Shown here piece after piece: positions 33,904-42,407 of a DNA stretch of 64,000 nt. Made by a program: the position numbers and the translations under genes. The notes beneath the pieces are model-generated. The model saw nothing but the letters and a program-made list of their open reading frames with translations. It was not told the origin of the DNA and did no database searches. Numbering within the stretch: the stretch's first letter is position 1; every line of letters begins with the position of its first letter. This stretch comes from Bacteroidota bacterium. Lineage in GTDB: Bacteria > Bacteroidota > Bacteroidia > Bacteroidales > Dysgonomonadaceae. The stretch is from the NCBI GenBank assembly GCA_023399295.1, contig JAEWQF010000027.1, forward strand, positions 14,514-78,513, written 5' to 3'.

Positions 33904-35046
33904 TTAGTTTGATGTTGTCAAATGCCCAATTGATTCGCGCAAGGCTGCCAGGAAGTGATCCACTTCAACCCGACCGATCGACAACGGTGGCAACAGCCGC
34001 ATCACATTGTTTTTTGCTCCGCCAGTGAAGATGTGGTGACGGAAGAGCAGCTGGTTGCGGATGTCAGCAAATTGCGGTTGGAATGAGATGCCGATCATCA
34101 GACCCCGGCCACGAATCTCGCTGATGCCCTCCATGGTGGAGAGTTCTTTTATCAGGTAATCACCCATCTCTCTTGCATTCTCCATCAGCGACTCGTCGCG
34201 CATTGTGTCGAGCACCGCGATGGCGGCGGCACAGGCAAGATGATTGCCTCCGAAGGTGGTGCCCAGCATTCCCTTTTTGGCTTCAAAAAGAGGTGACACC
34301 AACAGTCCGCCAATCGGGAATCCATTGCCCATCCCCTTGGCTGTGGTGATGAGGTCGGGTCTGATCCCTGCTGCCTGGTGCGCGAAGAAATCGCCCGTAC
34401 GGGCGTAACCTGATTGAATCTCATCGAGGATCAGGGGTGTTGCATAGCGGCTGCACAGCTCACGGAGACCTTGCAGGAACGCATTGTCGGGAGCATGGAT
34501 GCCGGCTACTCCCTGGATCCCCTCGATGATCACTGCTGCCACATCACTTTTACCAAGCTCCTGTGCAACAGCTTCCAGGTTGTTCATTGGCAGGAAGGTT
34601 ACCTCGTGTCCCTTGTTGAGAGGTGCCTGGATGGCTTGGTTGTCGGTCACCGCAACGGCACCCGAGGTGCGGCCATGAAAAGCCTCCGCGAAGGCGATCA
34701 CCCGTTTCCTGCCGGTGTGGAATGAGGCCAGCTTGAGCGCGTTCTCGTTTGCTTCGGCACCCGAGTTGCAGAGAAAGAGGGAATAGTCGGGATAACCACT
34801 TTGTGCACCCAACTTCTCGGCCAACTCCTGTTGGAGCGAGTTCACTACCGAGTTGGAATAAAAACCAATTTTGGCTGCCTGTTGTTGCACTGCCTCCACA
34901 TAGCGTGGGTGGGAGTGGCCAATAGAGATCACCGCATGGCCACCATAGAGGTCCAGGTATTCTCTCCCTTCATTGTCCCATACCCTGCATCCTTCTGCTT
35001 TTACCGGCTCGATGGGCCAGAGGCTGTACACATCAAATAGATTCAT
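33904..35046 (-). CDS. argD: Acetyl/succinylornithine aminotransferase
   Basis: PLP enzyme that aminates the N-acyl-glutamate semialdehyde using glutamate. A 380-residue class III aminotransferase with LDEIQSGYARTGDFF (Asp to pyridine nitrogen) and TTAKGMGNGFPIGG (Schiff-base lysine). Substrate acyl group, acetyl or succinyl, cannot be told from sequence, but the neighbouring ArgF' suggests succinyl. Confidence 0.94.
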   Translation of the reverse strand: MNLFDVYSLWPIEPVKAEGCRVWDNEGREYLDLYGGHAVISIGHSHPRYVEAVQQQAAKIGFYSNSVVNSLQQELAEKLGAQSGYPDYSLFLCNSGAEANENALKLASFHTGRKRVIAFAEAFHGRTSGAVAVTDNQAIQAPLNKGHEVTFLPMNNLEAVAQELGKSDVAAVIIEGIQGVAGIHAPDNAFLQGLRELCSRYATPLILDEIQSGYARTGDFFAHQAAGIRPDLITTAKGMGNGFPIGGLLVSPLFEAKKGMLGTTFGGNHLACAAAIAVLDTMRDESLMENAREMGDYLIKELSTMEGISEIRGRGLMIGISFQPQFADIRNQLLFRHHIFTGGAKNNVMRLLPPLSIGRVEVDHFLAALRESIGHLTTSN

Positions 35047-35126
35047 TTGCTGATCGATTAGGTGATTCGTTGTTTCGTTGTTTCGTTTCGTCCATCAGGA
35101 TGTCCTGCCACCAACGTGTCACAATG

Positions 35127-36101
35127 TTAAAAAGCACTCCCTTTGAGTTTCAGTCCGGTTGTCTCATCCAGTCCAAACATCAGGTTCATGTTCTGTACCG
35201 CCTGTCCGGAGGCTCCTTTCACCAGGTTGTCGATGATGGAAGTGATGTGGATGTATCCGTTGTGAAATTCAATGTGGAGCAATCCCTTGTTGCTGTTGAC
35301 AACCTCCTTCAGGCTGATGCTCTTGTCGGAGACAAAAACAAAGGGCGACGAAGCATAGTAGCTCTTGTAGCGTTCCACCACCTCTTTTTCCGATAGCGTG
35401 CCTCTCCACCTGGTGTATACACTGGCAAAGATGCCGCGGGTGAAGTCACCCCGCATCGGCACGAAATTGATCTGTGGCTGCTGGTTGCTGCCCGCAGCCA
35501 CCAGGGTATTGCCTATCTCTTCCAGGTGTTGGTGTGTGAAGGGCTTATAGACCGACAGGTTGTTGTCGCGATAGCTGAAATGGGTGGTCTCTCCCGGCTT
35601 CTTTCCGGCACCGGTTGAGCCGGTAATGGCATGCACATGGACCTCATCCTGGAGCAGGTCATCTGCCGCCAGAGGCAGGAGTGCCAGCATGATGGAGGTG
35701 GCAAAGCAGCCCGGGTTGGCCACGTACCTTGACTGGCGAATCGTCTCACGATTCAGCTCGCAAAGGCCAAAACAGAACTCCTTGTCGTGATAAACGGGAT
35801 CGTTGCGGAAATCGTTGCCCAGGTCGATGATCTTGCACCCCTCTGGTAGTTTGTTCTGCTCCAGAAAGGCCCGTGACAGACCGTGCCCAAGACAGAGAAA
35901 CATCAGATCGGGTTGGTTGAACGTCTGGCTGAACAGCAGGTCGGTTTCTCCCAACAGGTCCCGGTGTACCTCTGCTACCGGCATCCCGACGGAGGTTGTG
36001 CTGATCACCGACTCAATCGTTACCTGGGGGTGATGCAGCAGGATCCGCAGCAGCTCACCTGCCGTGTACCCAGTGCCACCTGCAATGCTAACTTTTATCA
36101 T
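35127..36101 (-). CDS. argC: N-acetyl/succinyl-gamma-glutamyl-phosphate reductase
   Basis: NADPH-dependent reductase of the acyl-glutamyl phosphate. The N-terminus VSIAGGTGYTAGELLRIL is the nucleotide fold, and the catalytic cysteine lies in NPGCFATSIML. 324 residues, type 1 ArgC. It overlaps argG by 14 bases at its 5' end and is followed by argD after 80 bases. Confidence 0.95.
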   Translation of the reverse strand: MIKVSIAGGTGYTAGELLRILLHHPQVTIESVISTTSVGMPVAEVHRDLLGETDLLFSQTFNQPDLMFLCLGHGLSRAFLEQNKLPEGCKIIDLGNDFRNDPVYHDKEFCFGLCELNRETIRQSRYVANPGCFATSIMLALLPLAADDLLQDEVHVHAITGSTGAGKKPGETTHFSYRDNNLSVYKPFTHQHLEEIGNTLVAAGSNQQPQINFVPMRGDFTRGIFASVYTRWRGTLSEKEVVERYKSYYASSPFVFVSDKSISLKEVVNSNKGLLHIEFHNGYIHITSIIDNLVKGASGQAVQNMNLMFGLDETTGLKLKGSAF

Positions 36102-37284
36102 GATCGTGGATGGTATAGTATATCTTCAATGGGTTGGCGGTCACCTTGGTGAAACCAATCACATCCTGTCCTGAGAATGATTTGTTCGATTCCCCATATT
36201 CACCAAAGCGTGAACTCATCAGGTCATGGTCGCTGGAGCAACCCAGCACCGCGAAATGATAGGGGCGCAGTTCCACCTGCACCTCGCCCGTCACATGCTG
36301 TTGTGTGTCGGTGAGAAAGGTCTCGATGTTGCGCATCACCGGTTCAAGGTACTGTGCCTCGTGCATCAGCTGACCATACCAGTTGGAGAGTTGATCTTTC
36401 CAGTAAAGCTGTTGTTTGGTGAGCACATGCTTCTCCAGCAGATGATGTGCCTTGACAATGATGAGTGGTGCCGGCGCTTCAAACGCTACCCGTCCCTTGG
36501 TGCCGATGATGGTGTCACCCACATGGACATCACGACCGATCCCATACTTTGATGCCATCTTATGTAGCAGGTGGATCAGTGCAACAGGGTTCATCCGGGC
36601 TCCATTGAGTGAGACCGGTTCTCCTTGTTCAAAACCAATGGTGATGCGCTCAACACCACTTGCCGTAACCTGTGAGGGATATGCTTCCTCGGGAAGCACC
36701 CCGGATGATTTCAACGTCTCCACGCCACCCACACTGGTCCCCCAGATGCCCTGGTTGATGGAGTATTTCGACTTCTCCCAGGAGAAATCGAATCCCTTTT
36801 CTTTCAGGTAGTCGATCTCCTGCTGGCGCGAGAGGGCGAGCTCACGGATGGGGGCCAGTATCGTTACCTCCGGTGCCAGCACCTCAAATACAAGGTCGAA
36901 ACGTACCTGATCGTTGCCGGCGCCGGTGCTGCCGTGAGCAACCGATTGTGCTCCCACCTTCTTCACGTGATCAAGCACTGCCATCGCCTGGAAGAAGCGC
37001 TCAGAGCTTACCGAGAGGGGATAGGTGTTGTTTTTTAACACATTCCCGTAGATCAGGTATTTGATACCCCGGGTGTAGTAGTCGTTCACTGCATCGATGC
37101 AGGTGTGTGTCATGGCGCCCAACTTGAGGGCCCGTGCTTCAATCTGTTTTGCCTCATCGGCAGAGAATCCGCCGGTGTTCACAATCACAGTATGCACCTC
37201 CAGACCCTTTTCATGAATCAACCAGGGTACACAAAACGAGGTGTCGAGGCCACCGCTGAATGCCAATACTACTTTTTCTTTCAT
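36088..37284 (-). CDS. argG: Argininosuccinate synthase
   Basis: Joins citrulline and aspartate using ATP. The PP-loop FSGGLDTSFCVPWL is at the N-terminus, and VAHGSTGAGNDQVRFD and KYSINQGIWG are the family regions. 398 residues. It overlaps both neighbours: the GNAT gene by four bases (ATGA) upstream and argC by 14 bases downstream. Confidence 0.96.
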   Translation of the reverse strand: MKEKVVLAFSGGLDTSFCVPWLIHEKGLEVHTVIVNTGGFSADEAKQIEARALKLGAMTHTCIDAVNDYYTRGIKYLIYGNVLKNNTYPLSVSSERFFQAMAVLDHVKKVGAQSVAHGSTGAGNDQVRFDLVFEVLAPEVTILAPIRELALSRQQEIDYLKEKGFDFSWEKSKYSINQGIWGTSVGGVETLKSSGVLPEEAYPSQVTASGVERITIGFEQGEPVSLNGARMNPVALIHLLHKMASKYGIGRDVHVGDTIIGTKGRVAFEAPAPLIIVKAHHLLEKHVLTKQQLYWKDQLSNWYGQLMHEAQYLEPVMRNIETFLTDTQQHVTGEVQVELRPYHFAVLGCSSDHDLMSSRFGEYGESNKSFSGQDVIGFTKVTANPLKIYYTIHDHDKS

Positions 37285-37898
37285 TTCTTAAACATTTTAT
37301 TTGTTTTCCTTCTCTTGATGACCGGTTTGACCACTTTCTTGGCAAAGGGACTGGCTTCCTGTGCCGGCTTCACCTTGGGGTCGAACAATAATCCCGTACA
37401 GAGACACATCTTGTGACTGTTGCGTTGCAGGATGTCGTAGTTGCGACACCCCTGACACCCTTTCCAAAATTCGGTGTCGTCGGTAAGCTCGGAAAAGGTG
37501 ACCGGCTTGAATCCCAGTTCGGTATTCATTTTCATCACTGCCAGACCGGTTGTGATGCTGAAAATCTTGGCATTGGGATAGAGCTTGCGCGAGAGATCAA
37601 ATATCTTCCGTTTGATTTTTTTAGCCAGTCCCTGGTTGCGATAATCAGGATGAACCACCAATCCCGAGTTGGCCACAAAACGCTGATGACTGAACGTTTC
37701 TATGTAGGCGAATCCCACCAGTCGTTCTCCGTCGAGGGCGATCACCGCTTTCCCGGCTTCTATTTTCTCCTGCACATACTCGGCACTGCGTCGTGCAATA
37801 CCGGTTCCGCGGGCTTGTGCCGATTCATAGATCAGGTCGCAGATCTCTTGTGCGTACCCTATGTAGCTGCTGTTGGCTATATGAATTTCTACATTCAT
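37281..37898 (-). CDS. GNAT N-acetyltransferase, candidate N-acylglutamate synthase
   Basis: First gene of the arginine operon. A GNAT fold (residues about 1-140) carries the acyl-CoA loop in VVHPDYRNQGLAKKIKR. The C-terminal 65 residues carry four cysteines (CQGC and MCLC), then a basic, disordered tail. No classical argA or argJ is in the operon, and the first step needs an acyl-CoA:glutamate transferase, so this gene is the natural candidate. Whether the donor is acetyl-CoA or succinyl-CoA is unknown. The start overlaps nothing; its stop overlaps argG by four bases. Confidence 0.85.
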   Translation of the reverse strand: MNVEIHIANSSYIGYAQEICDLIYESAQARGTGIARRSAEYVQEKIEAGKAVIALDGERLVGFAYIETFSHQRFVANSGLVVHPDYRNQGLAKKIKRKIFDLSRKLYPNAKIFSITTGLAVMKMNTELGFKPVTFSELTDDTEFWKGCQGCRNYDILQRNSHKMCLCTGLLFDPKVKPAQEASPFAKKVVKPVIKRRKTNKMFKK

Positions 37899-38060
37899 CC
37901 TAAAACAAAAAAAATTAAATGGTTGGTTGTTGGTTGACGCCGAAAGAGCGACGTATAAAGTGGGAGAACTACAGGCGTTTGATTGCCTGCATTTGTTAAA
38001 AGCATCGTCGGACCAGGTCTGTCGCGTTGCGGAAGTATGTATGTGAATCAGTCATTCCCA

Positions 38061-38089
38061 TTGGCTGGCAAAAGTAATCATTATATTTG
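38061..38089 (+). promoter_or_regulatory. Candidate distal promoter toward kamA
   Basis: TTGG (38061-38064) and TATATTTG (38082-38089) with a 17-base spacer. It would give a leader of about 220 bases. Confidence 0.45.
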
Positions 38090-38188
38090 AAAATGGCGAT
38101 GATTTATAAAAAAAATCTTTCCTTCGGGAACGAAATCAGACAAACTGATCTATTAAATGCTAAAAAAGGCAATAAAAATCATAAAAAG

Positions 38189-38219
38189 TTGTCTTTATGC
38201 TACGTTTTTATTATTTTTG
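38189..38219 (+). promoter_or_regulatory. Candidate proximal promoter of kamA
   Basis: TTG (38189-38191) and TATTTTTG (38212-38219) with a 20-base spacer, giving a leader of about 90 bases before ATG 38314. Confidence 0.5.
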
Positions 38220-38313
38220 TTTTTCCGATCCGCATTTTCACATGCAAATTTCCTCTTTCTAACTGGATTTTTCTGCCTCCTCAAGGTCACGAAGGTGCAC
38301 AAAACGAATCACA

Positions 38314-39645
38314 ATGGAAAATAACAAATACAGGAATTATATACTACGTAACTACAATGACCTGCCTGGGTTGCAAAAGCTCTCTGATGAGGAACGTGAG
38401 GCGATCAGGGTGGTGGGACAGGTGCTGCCTTTCAAATCGAACAATTATGTCGCGGAGGAGCTGATCAACTGGGACAATGTGCCCCACGATCCCATCTTTA
38501 CACTTACCTTTCCCCGCAGAGAGATGCTCTCAAAGGCACATTACCAGCAGGTGAAGAAGTTGCTCGACAACAACGACGAGGCGGGGTTGAAAAAAAGGGT
38601 CCATGAGATCCGTCTCAAGTTGAATCCCAACCCTGCGGGACAGGAACACAACGTCCCCTCCATCGACGGTGTCAAGTTGCATGGCATGCAGCATAAGTAC
38701 CGTGAGACGGTGCTTTTCTTTCCCAGTCAGGGACAAACCTGTCACGCCTACTGTACCTTTTGTTTCCGTTGGCCCCAGTTCTCGGGTATGAACGAACTCA
38801 AGTTTGCCATGAAGGAGGCCGATCTGTTGCATCGTTATTTGAAGCGGCACACCAAAGTTACGGATGTGCTTTTTACCGGTGGCGATCCGCTCACCGCCAA
38901 GACAAATATCATGGCCGCCTATATTGAGCCACTGCTGACGAAGGAGTATGATCACATCAAGACCATCCGCATCGGATCCAAAACACTTGGTTACTGGCCT
39001 TATCGGTTTCTGACCGACAAGGATGCCGATGCGATGTTGCGTTTGTTTGAACAGATCACCAAAGCGGGGAAGCATCTTGCTTTCCAGGCACATTTCAATC
39101 ACCCTGTAGAGTTGTCGACCGATGCGGTGAAGCAGGCCATTGAGAGAATCCGAAACACCGGAGCGCATATCAGGACACAATCGCCCTTGTTGCGTCACAT
39201 CAACGATGATCCGCAGGTGTGGGCAACGATGTGGCGTGAACAGGTAAACCTCGGGTTGATACCCTATTACATGTTTGTGGCTCGAGATACCGGATCCAAG
39301 GCATTCTTCGATCTGCCATTGGAGAAGGCCTGGAACATCTTTCGCAAAGCCTATCGCAATGTGAGCGGCATCTGCCGTACGGTGCGAGGCCCCAGCATGA
39401 GTGCCGGCCCCGGCAAGATCCAGATACTGGGTGTGACCGAGGTGAAGGGGGAGAAGGTGTTTGTACTCCGGTTTATCCAGTGCCGCAATCCGAAACTGGT
39501 CGACATTCCCTTCTTCGCAAAATATGATAAACAGGCCACATGGTATGATGAGCTGGTACCCGCTTTTGGTGAAGATGAATTTTTCTATCAAAAGAACAAT
39601 CTGCTGGGCCGCAGTGGAAAGGACACTGATTTCATCTGGGAATAA
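38314..39645 (+). CDS. KamA-family radical SAM protein (lysine 2,3-aminomutase-like)
   Basis: A 443-residue radical SAM enzyme. CHAYCTFCF supplies the CxxxCxxC cluster ligands, TGGDPL the SAM-binding glycine/aspartate segment, and SAGPGKIQ a lysine at the position that holds PLP in lysine 2,3-aminomutase (there PGGGGK). Aspartate of the LLR-IND motif, which binds the substrate side chain, is kept (LLRHINDDP), but the second substrate aspartate, seven residues before the PLP lysine, is serine here. The substrate may thus not be lysine. It is transcribed away from the arginine operon. Cluster and PLP sites are intact, so an active aminomutase is likely. Confidence 0.82.
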   Translation: MENNKYRNYILRNYNDLPGLQKLSDEEREAIRVVGQVLPFKSNNYVAEELINWDNVPHDPIFTLTFPRREMLSKAHYQQVKKLLDNNDEAGLKKRVHEIRLKLNPNPAGQEHNVPSIDGVKLHGMQHKYRETVLFFPSQGQTCHAYCTFCFRWPQFSGMNELKFAMKEADLLHRYLKRHTKVTDVLFTGGDPLTAKTNIMAAYIEPLLTKEYDHIKTIRIGSKTLGYWPYRFLTDKDADAMLRLFEQITKAGKHLAFQAHFNHPVELSTDAVKQAIERIRNTGAHIRTQSPLLRHINDDPQVWATMWREQVNLGLIPYYMFVARDTGSKAFFDLPLEKAWNIFRKAYRNVSGICRTVRGPSMSAGPGKIQILGVTEVKGEKVFVLRFIQCRNPKLVDIPFFAKYDKQATWYDELVPAFGEDEFFYQKNNLLGRSGKDTDFIWE

Positions 39646-39747
39646 GCCATGAAAGGGAGCCGATCTTCTGATTTATCAACAAATAAGAGAACCTTTTCAT
39701 TAATTAACACAGTATTATTTGAATTATTGCTTATTTTGCCACCAAAA

Positions 39748-39774
39748 GAAACCGCATGAGGATGTGCGGGTTTC
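39748..39774 (+). terminator. Possible terminator of kamA
   Basis: GAAACCGCA and TGCGGGTTTC form a hairpin with one bulge, followed by ATTTCTTCC. It lies about 100 bases after the kamA stop and just before parA; weak T tract. Confidence 0.35.
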
Positions 39775-39839
39775 ATTTCTTCCGGTTTGCCTTCTCTTTT
39801 CAGTGATGAGAAGTGAAAGGTGGCTGTAAATGAGAATAT

Positions 39840-40604
39840 ATGGGTAGGATCATCGCATTGGCAAATCAAAAAGGAGGGGTGGGCAAGACCACCACCACGA
39901 TCAACCTGGCGGCATCTCTTGCCGCACTGGAAAAAAAGGTGCTTGTGGTAGATGCCGATCCGCAGGCAAATGCCTCCTCCGGACTGGGCATTGACATCAA
40001 ACAGGTCAAGCATACGATCTACGAGGGTCTGATCGGGAAGTGTTCGCCACAAGAGTCGGTGCACCACACCCCATTTGAACACATCGACATCATCTCCTCA
40101 CACATCAACCTGGTGGGAGCGGAGCTGGAGATGGTGCAAATGGAAAACAGAGAGCGCAGACTGCACGATCTGTTGCTGCCGCTCAGCAAAGCCTATGATT
40201 ATATCCTGATAGACTGCTCCCCCTCACTGGGGATCATCACGGTAAATGCCCTGACAGCGGCCGACGCGGTGATGATCCCGGTACAGTGCGAGTATTTCGC
40301 GCTCGAAGGATTGAGCAAGTTGTTAAACACAATCAAGATCATTAAATCGAAACTGAACAGGCGGCTGGAGATTGAGGGCTTCGTGCTCACCATGTACGAC
40401 TCCCGTCTGCGTCTTCACAACCAGATTTATGAGGAGGTGAAGCATCATTTCAAGGAGTTGGTTTTCAATACTGTCATTCAGCGCAACATCACCCTCAGCG
40501 AGTCGCAGAGCCATGCCAAGCCGGCACTGATGTATGATGCCGGCTCACGGGGTGCCATCAACCACATGCAGCTGGCACAGGAGCTTATTGAAAAGAAATC
40601 CTGA
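39840..40604 (+). CDS. parA: Chromosome partitioning ATPase ParA/Soj
   Basis: Walker-type ATPase that, with ParB, segregates the chromosome origin. The deviant Walker A is QKGGVGKTTTTI with the signature lysine, Walker A' is VVDADPQANA, and Walker B is YILIDCSPSLG. 254 residues without an N-terminal DNA-binding extension, the chromosomal Soj type. It starts the parA-parB-DUF5683-mltD cluster. Confidence 0.96.
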   Translation: MGRIIALANQKGGVGKTTTTINLAASLAALEKKVLVVDADPQANASSGLGIDIKQVKHTIYEGLIGKCSPQESVHHTPFEHIDIISSHINLVGAELEMVQMENRERRLHDLLLPLSKAYDYILIDCSPSLGIITVNALTAADAVMIPVQCEYFALEGLSKLLNTIKIIKSKLNRRLEIEGFVLTMYDSRLRLHNQIYEEVKHHFKELVFNTVIQRNITLSESQSHAKPALMYDAGSRGAINHMQLAQELIEKKS

Positions 40605-40629
40605 TTTCTCACCCCTAACCCCACGAACG

Positions 40630-41532
40630 ATGGCAAGAAAAAATGCATTAGGAAGAGGTTTGGACGCATTGATCACATTCAATGAGAGTGAGGCCAGTGG
40701 GTCATCCTCGATCAGTGAGGTGGATCTGGACAAGATCATTCCCAATCCGGATCAGCCTCGCAGGGCTTTCAACGAGGAGGGTTTGCAGGAGCTGGCTGCA
40801 TCCATCCGTTCGATCGGTGTGATTCAGCCTGTCACATTGCGTAAGTTGGATGACGATCGTTACCAGATTATCGCTGGTGAGCGGCGATATCGGGCATCGC
40901 AGATGGCCGGTCTCACCTCTATCCCGGCATACATCAAGATCGCCGATGAAGACGAGACCATGGAGATGGCGCTCATCGAGAACATCCAGCGGGAAGATCT
41001 CAACTCCATTGAAATCGCGCTGGCATATCAGACATTGATCAAAACACTCTCCCTCACACAGGAGCAGTTGAGCGAAAGAGTGGGTAAGAAAAGAGCAACG
41101 GTTGCCAACTACCTGCGTCTGTTGAAGCTGCCTGCCGAAGTACAAATGGGTGTCAAGGACAAGAAGATTGACATGGGGCATGCCCGTTCGCTTGTCACCA
41201 TTGATGAACCGGTAAAGCAGCTAGCCATTTACAATCAGATCATCGAAGAGGGACTTTCCGTTCGGATGGTGGAGATGATGGTGCGAGACCAGCAGCAGGA
41301 GGGAGATGCCGGCAGGCAGAAATCAGGCGGGAAGCACAAATCAACTAATCGTCACTCAAGGCAGATGCTGTCGGGTGAGTTTGATGCCCTGAAAGCGCAC
41401 CTCTCCGCCTATTTCCGTACCGATGTACAGTTTACCTGCAACAAGAGCGGAAAAGGGAGGATCACCATCCCGTTTCACACACCCGAGGAGTTGGAACGGC
41501 TGATCGTGATGTTCGACAAAATGAAAAAATAG
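40630..41532 (+). CDS. parB: Chromosome partitioning protein ParB
   Basis: CTP-dependent clamp that loads at parS sites. A 300-residue protein whose N-terminus, KNALGRGLDALI, is the ParA-activating peptide. The box GERRYRAS belongs to the CTP-binding domain, and the helix-turn-helix includes LSERVGKKRATVANYLRLLKL. A C-terminal dimer domain ends the protein. ATG 40630 lies 25 bases after parA. I found no parS palindrome in the window. Confidence 0.95.
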   Translation: MARKNALGRGLDALITFNESEASGSSSISEVDLDKIIPNPDQPRRAFNEEGLQELAASIRSIGVIQPVTLRKLDDDRYQIIAGERRYRASQMAGLTSIPAYIKIADEDETMEMALIENIQREDLNSIEIALAYQTLIKTLSLTQEQLSERVGKKRATVANYLRLLKLPAEVQMGVKDKKIDMGHARSLVTIDEPVKQLAIYNQIIEEGLSVRMVEMMVRDQQQEGDAGRQKSGGKHKSTNRHSRQMLSGEFDALKAHLSAYFRTDVQFTCNKSGKGRITIPFHTPEELERLIVMFDKMKK

Positions 41533-41539
41533 GAGCAGG

Positions 41540-42328
41540 ATGAAGCGAGCTGCATTTCTTCTCGGACTGATATTCTCTGTTGCACCAGCCCTGTTGCAGG
41601 CACAGGAGCTCCCACTGCGCCAACCCATCTCCAACAGCCCACAGTTGCCGGCAGACTCACTGTCATCGTTGCCGGTAGACTCACTGTCATCGTTGTCAAC
41701 AGACTCAATCGAGGACACCGCAGAGATGGACACCCTTGTCGTCACTGACAACAGTCGGATAGTGGCGACATCCAAAGCACTGCTCAGTGATACGCTATCG
41801 GACTCTTTTTTTGCGCCATCACACAACTTTCGGCCTACTCCCCGAAAAGCGGTCATCTATTCCGCATTCTTCCCTGGAATGGGTCAGGTATACAACCGGA
41901 AGTACTGGAAACTACCCATCCTCTATGGCGGTTTTGTGGGTTTCACCTACGCCATTACCTGGAACAACGGCTTGTATCGTGATTATCTGGGAGCATACCA
42001 GGATATCATGGACAGCAATCCGGAAACCAACCGCTGGCACGACCTGCTGCCCTATGGAAGGGACCCGGAGTCAATTGATCAGAAATGGTTTACCGATGTG
42101 TTGCAAAAGAGAAAAGATTATTACAGGTATTACCGTGATCTGAGTATCATTGGTACGATGGCCCTGTATATGCTGGCAATGGTGGATGCTTATGTGGACG
42201 CCCAGCTGTTCGATTTTAACATGAGCACCGATCTCTCAATGCGGGTGACACCGGCTCTGCTCAAAGAGCCACAGTCCGATTTGTTGGCTGCCTCCTCCTA
42301 TGGATTGCGGTTCAGCTTTAATTTTTAA
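41540..42328 (+). CDS. DUF5683 family envelope protein
   Basis: A 262-residue protein with a signal peptide (about 1-22), a Ser/Asp/Leu-rich linker and a membrane-associated domain starting at KAVIYSAFFPGMGQVYNRKYWKLP (only its first part is quoted: FFPGMGQVYNRKYW), the DUF5683 hallmark. The linker contains the peptide DSLSSL twice, encoded by a 24-bp tandem repeat (41654-41710). Function unknown; it lies conserved between parB and the MltD-like gene in this phylum, pointing to a cell-wall or division role. Confidence 0.83.
   Translation: MKRAAFLLGLIFSVAPALLQAQELPLRQPISNSPQLPADSLSSLPVDSLSSLSTDSIEDTAEMDTLVVTDNSRIVATSKALLSDTLSDSFFAPSHNFRPTPRKAVIYSAFFPGMGQVYNRKYWKLPILYGGFVGFTYAITWNNGLYRDYLGAYQDIMDSNPETNRWHDLLPYGRDPESIDQKWFTDVLQKRKDYYRYYRDLSIIGTMALYMLAMVDAYVDAQLFDFNMSTDLSMRVTPALLKEPQSDLLAASSYGLRFSFNF
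41654..41710 (+). repeat. In-frame 24-bp tandem repeat inside the DUF5683 gene
   Basis: GACTCACTGTCATCGTT repeats at 41654 and 41678, with a partial third unit at 41702. Period 24 keeps the reading frame and adds DSLSSL peptides to a disordered linker. Confidence 0.8.
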
Positions 42329-42407
42329 TTACCCGGTTGTAGGGCTGCTCCTCAGCCCATACCCCGTAAAGGATGACCGGGAAGAACAGAAGGATAAAAA
42401 CTGACCT

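Larger units (their letters stand above)
37899..38313. other. Divergent control region between the arginine operon and kamA
   Basis: A 415-base gene-free stretch. It holds two candidate promoters toward kamA, a CAGGC-N8-GCCTG hairpin (37972-37989) in the arginine leader, and an A-rich segment near 38080-38190. I saw no clean ArgR-type palindrome. Confidence 0.5.

Noticed and set aside
38087..38464. Open frame of 125 codons overlapping the 5' end of kamA
   Set aside because: It ends inside kamA in another frame, is A/T-rich leader sequence, and has no family features.
38530..39591. Minus-strand open frame of 353 codons
   Set aside because: Antisense to kamA, which has cluster, SAM and PLP motifs.
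39840..41532. parS site near parAB
   Set aside because: I looked by eye for the TGTTTCACGTGAAACA type palindrome and found no match in the window.
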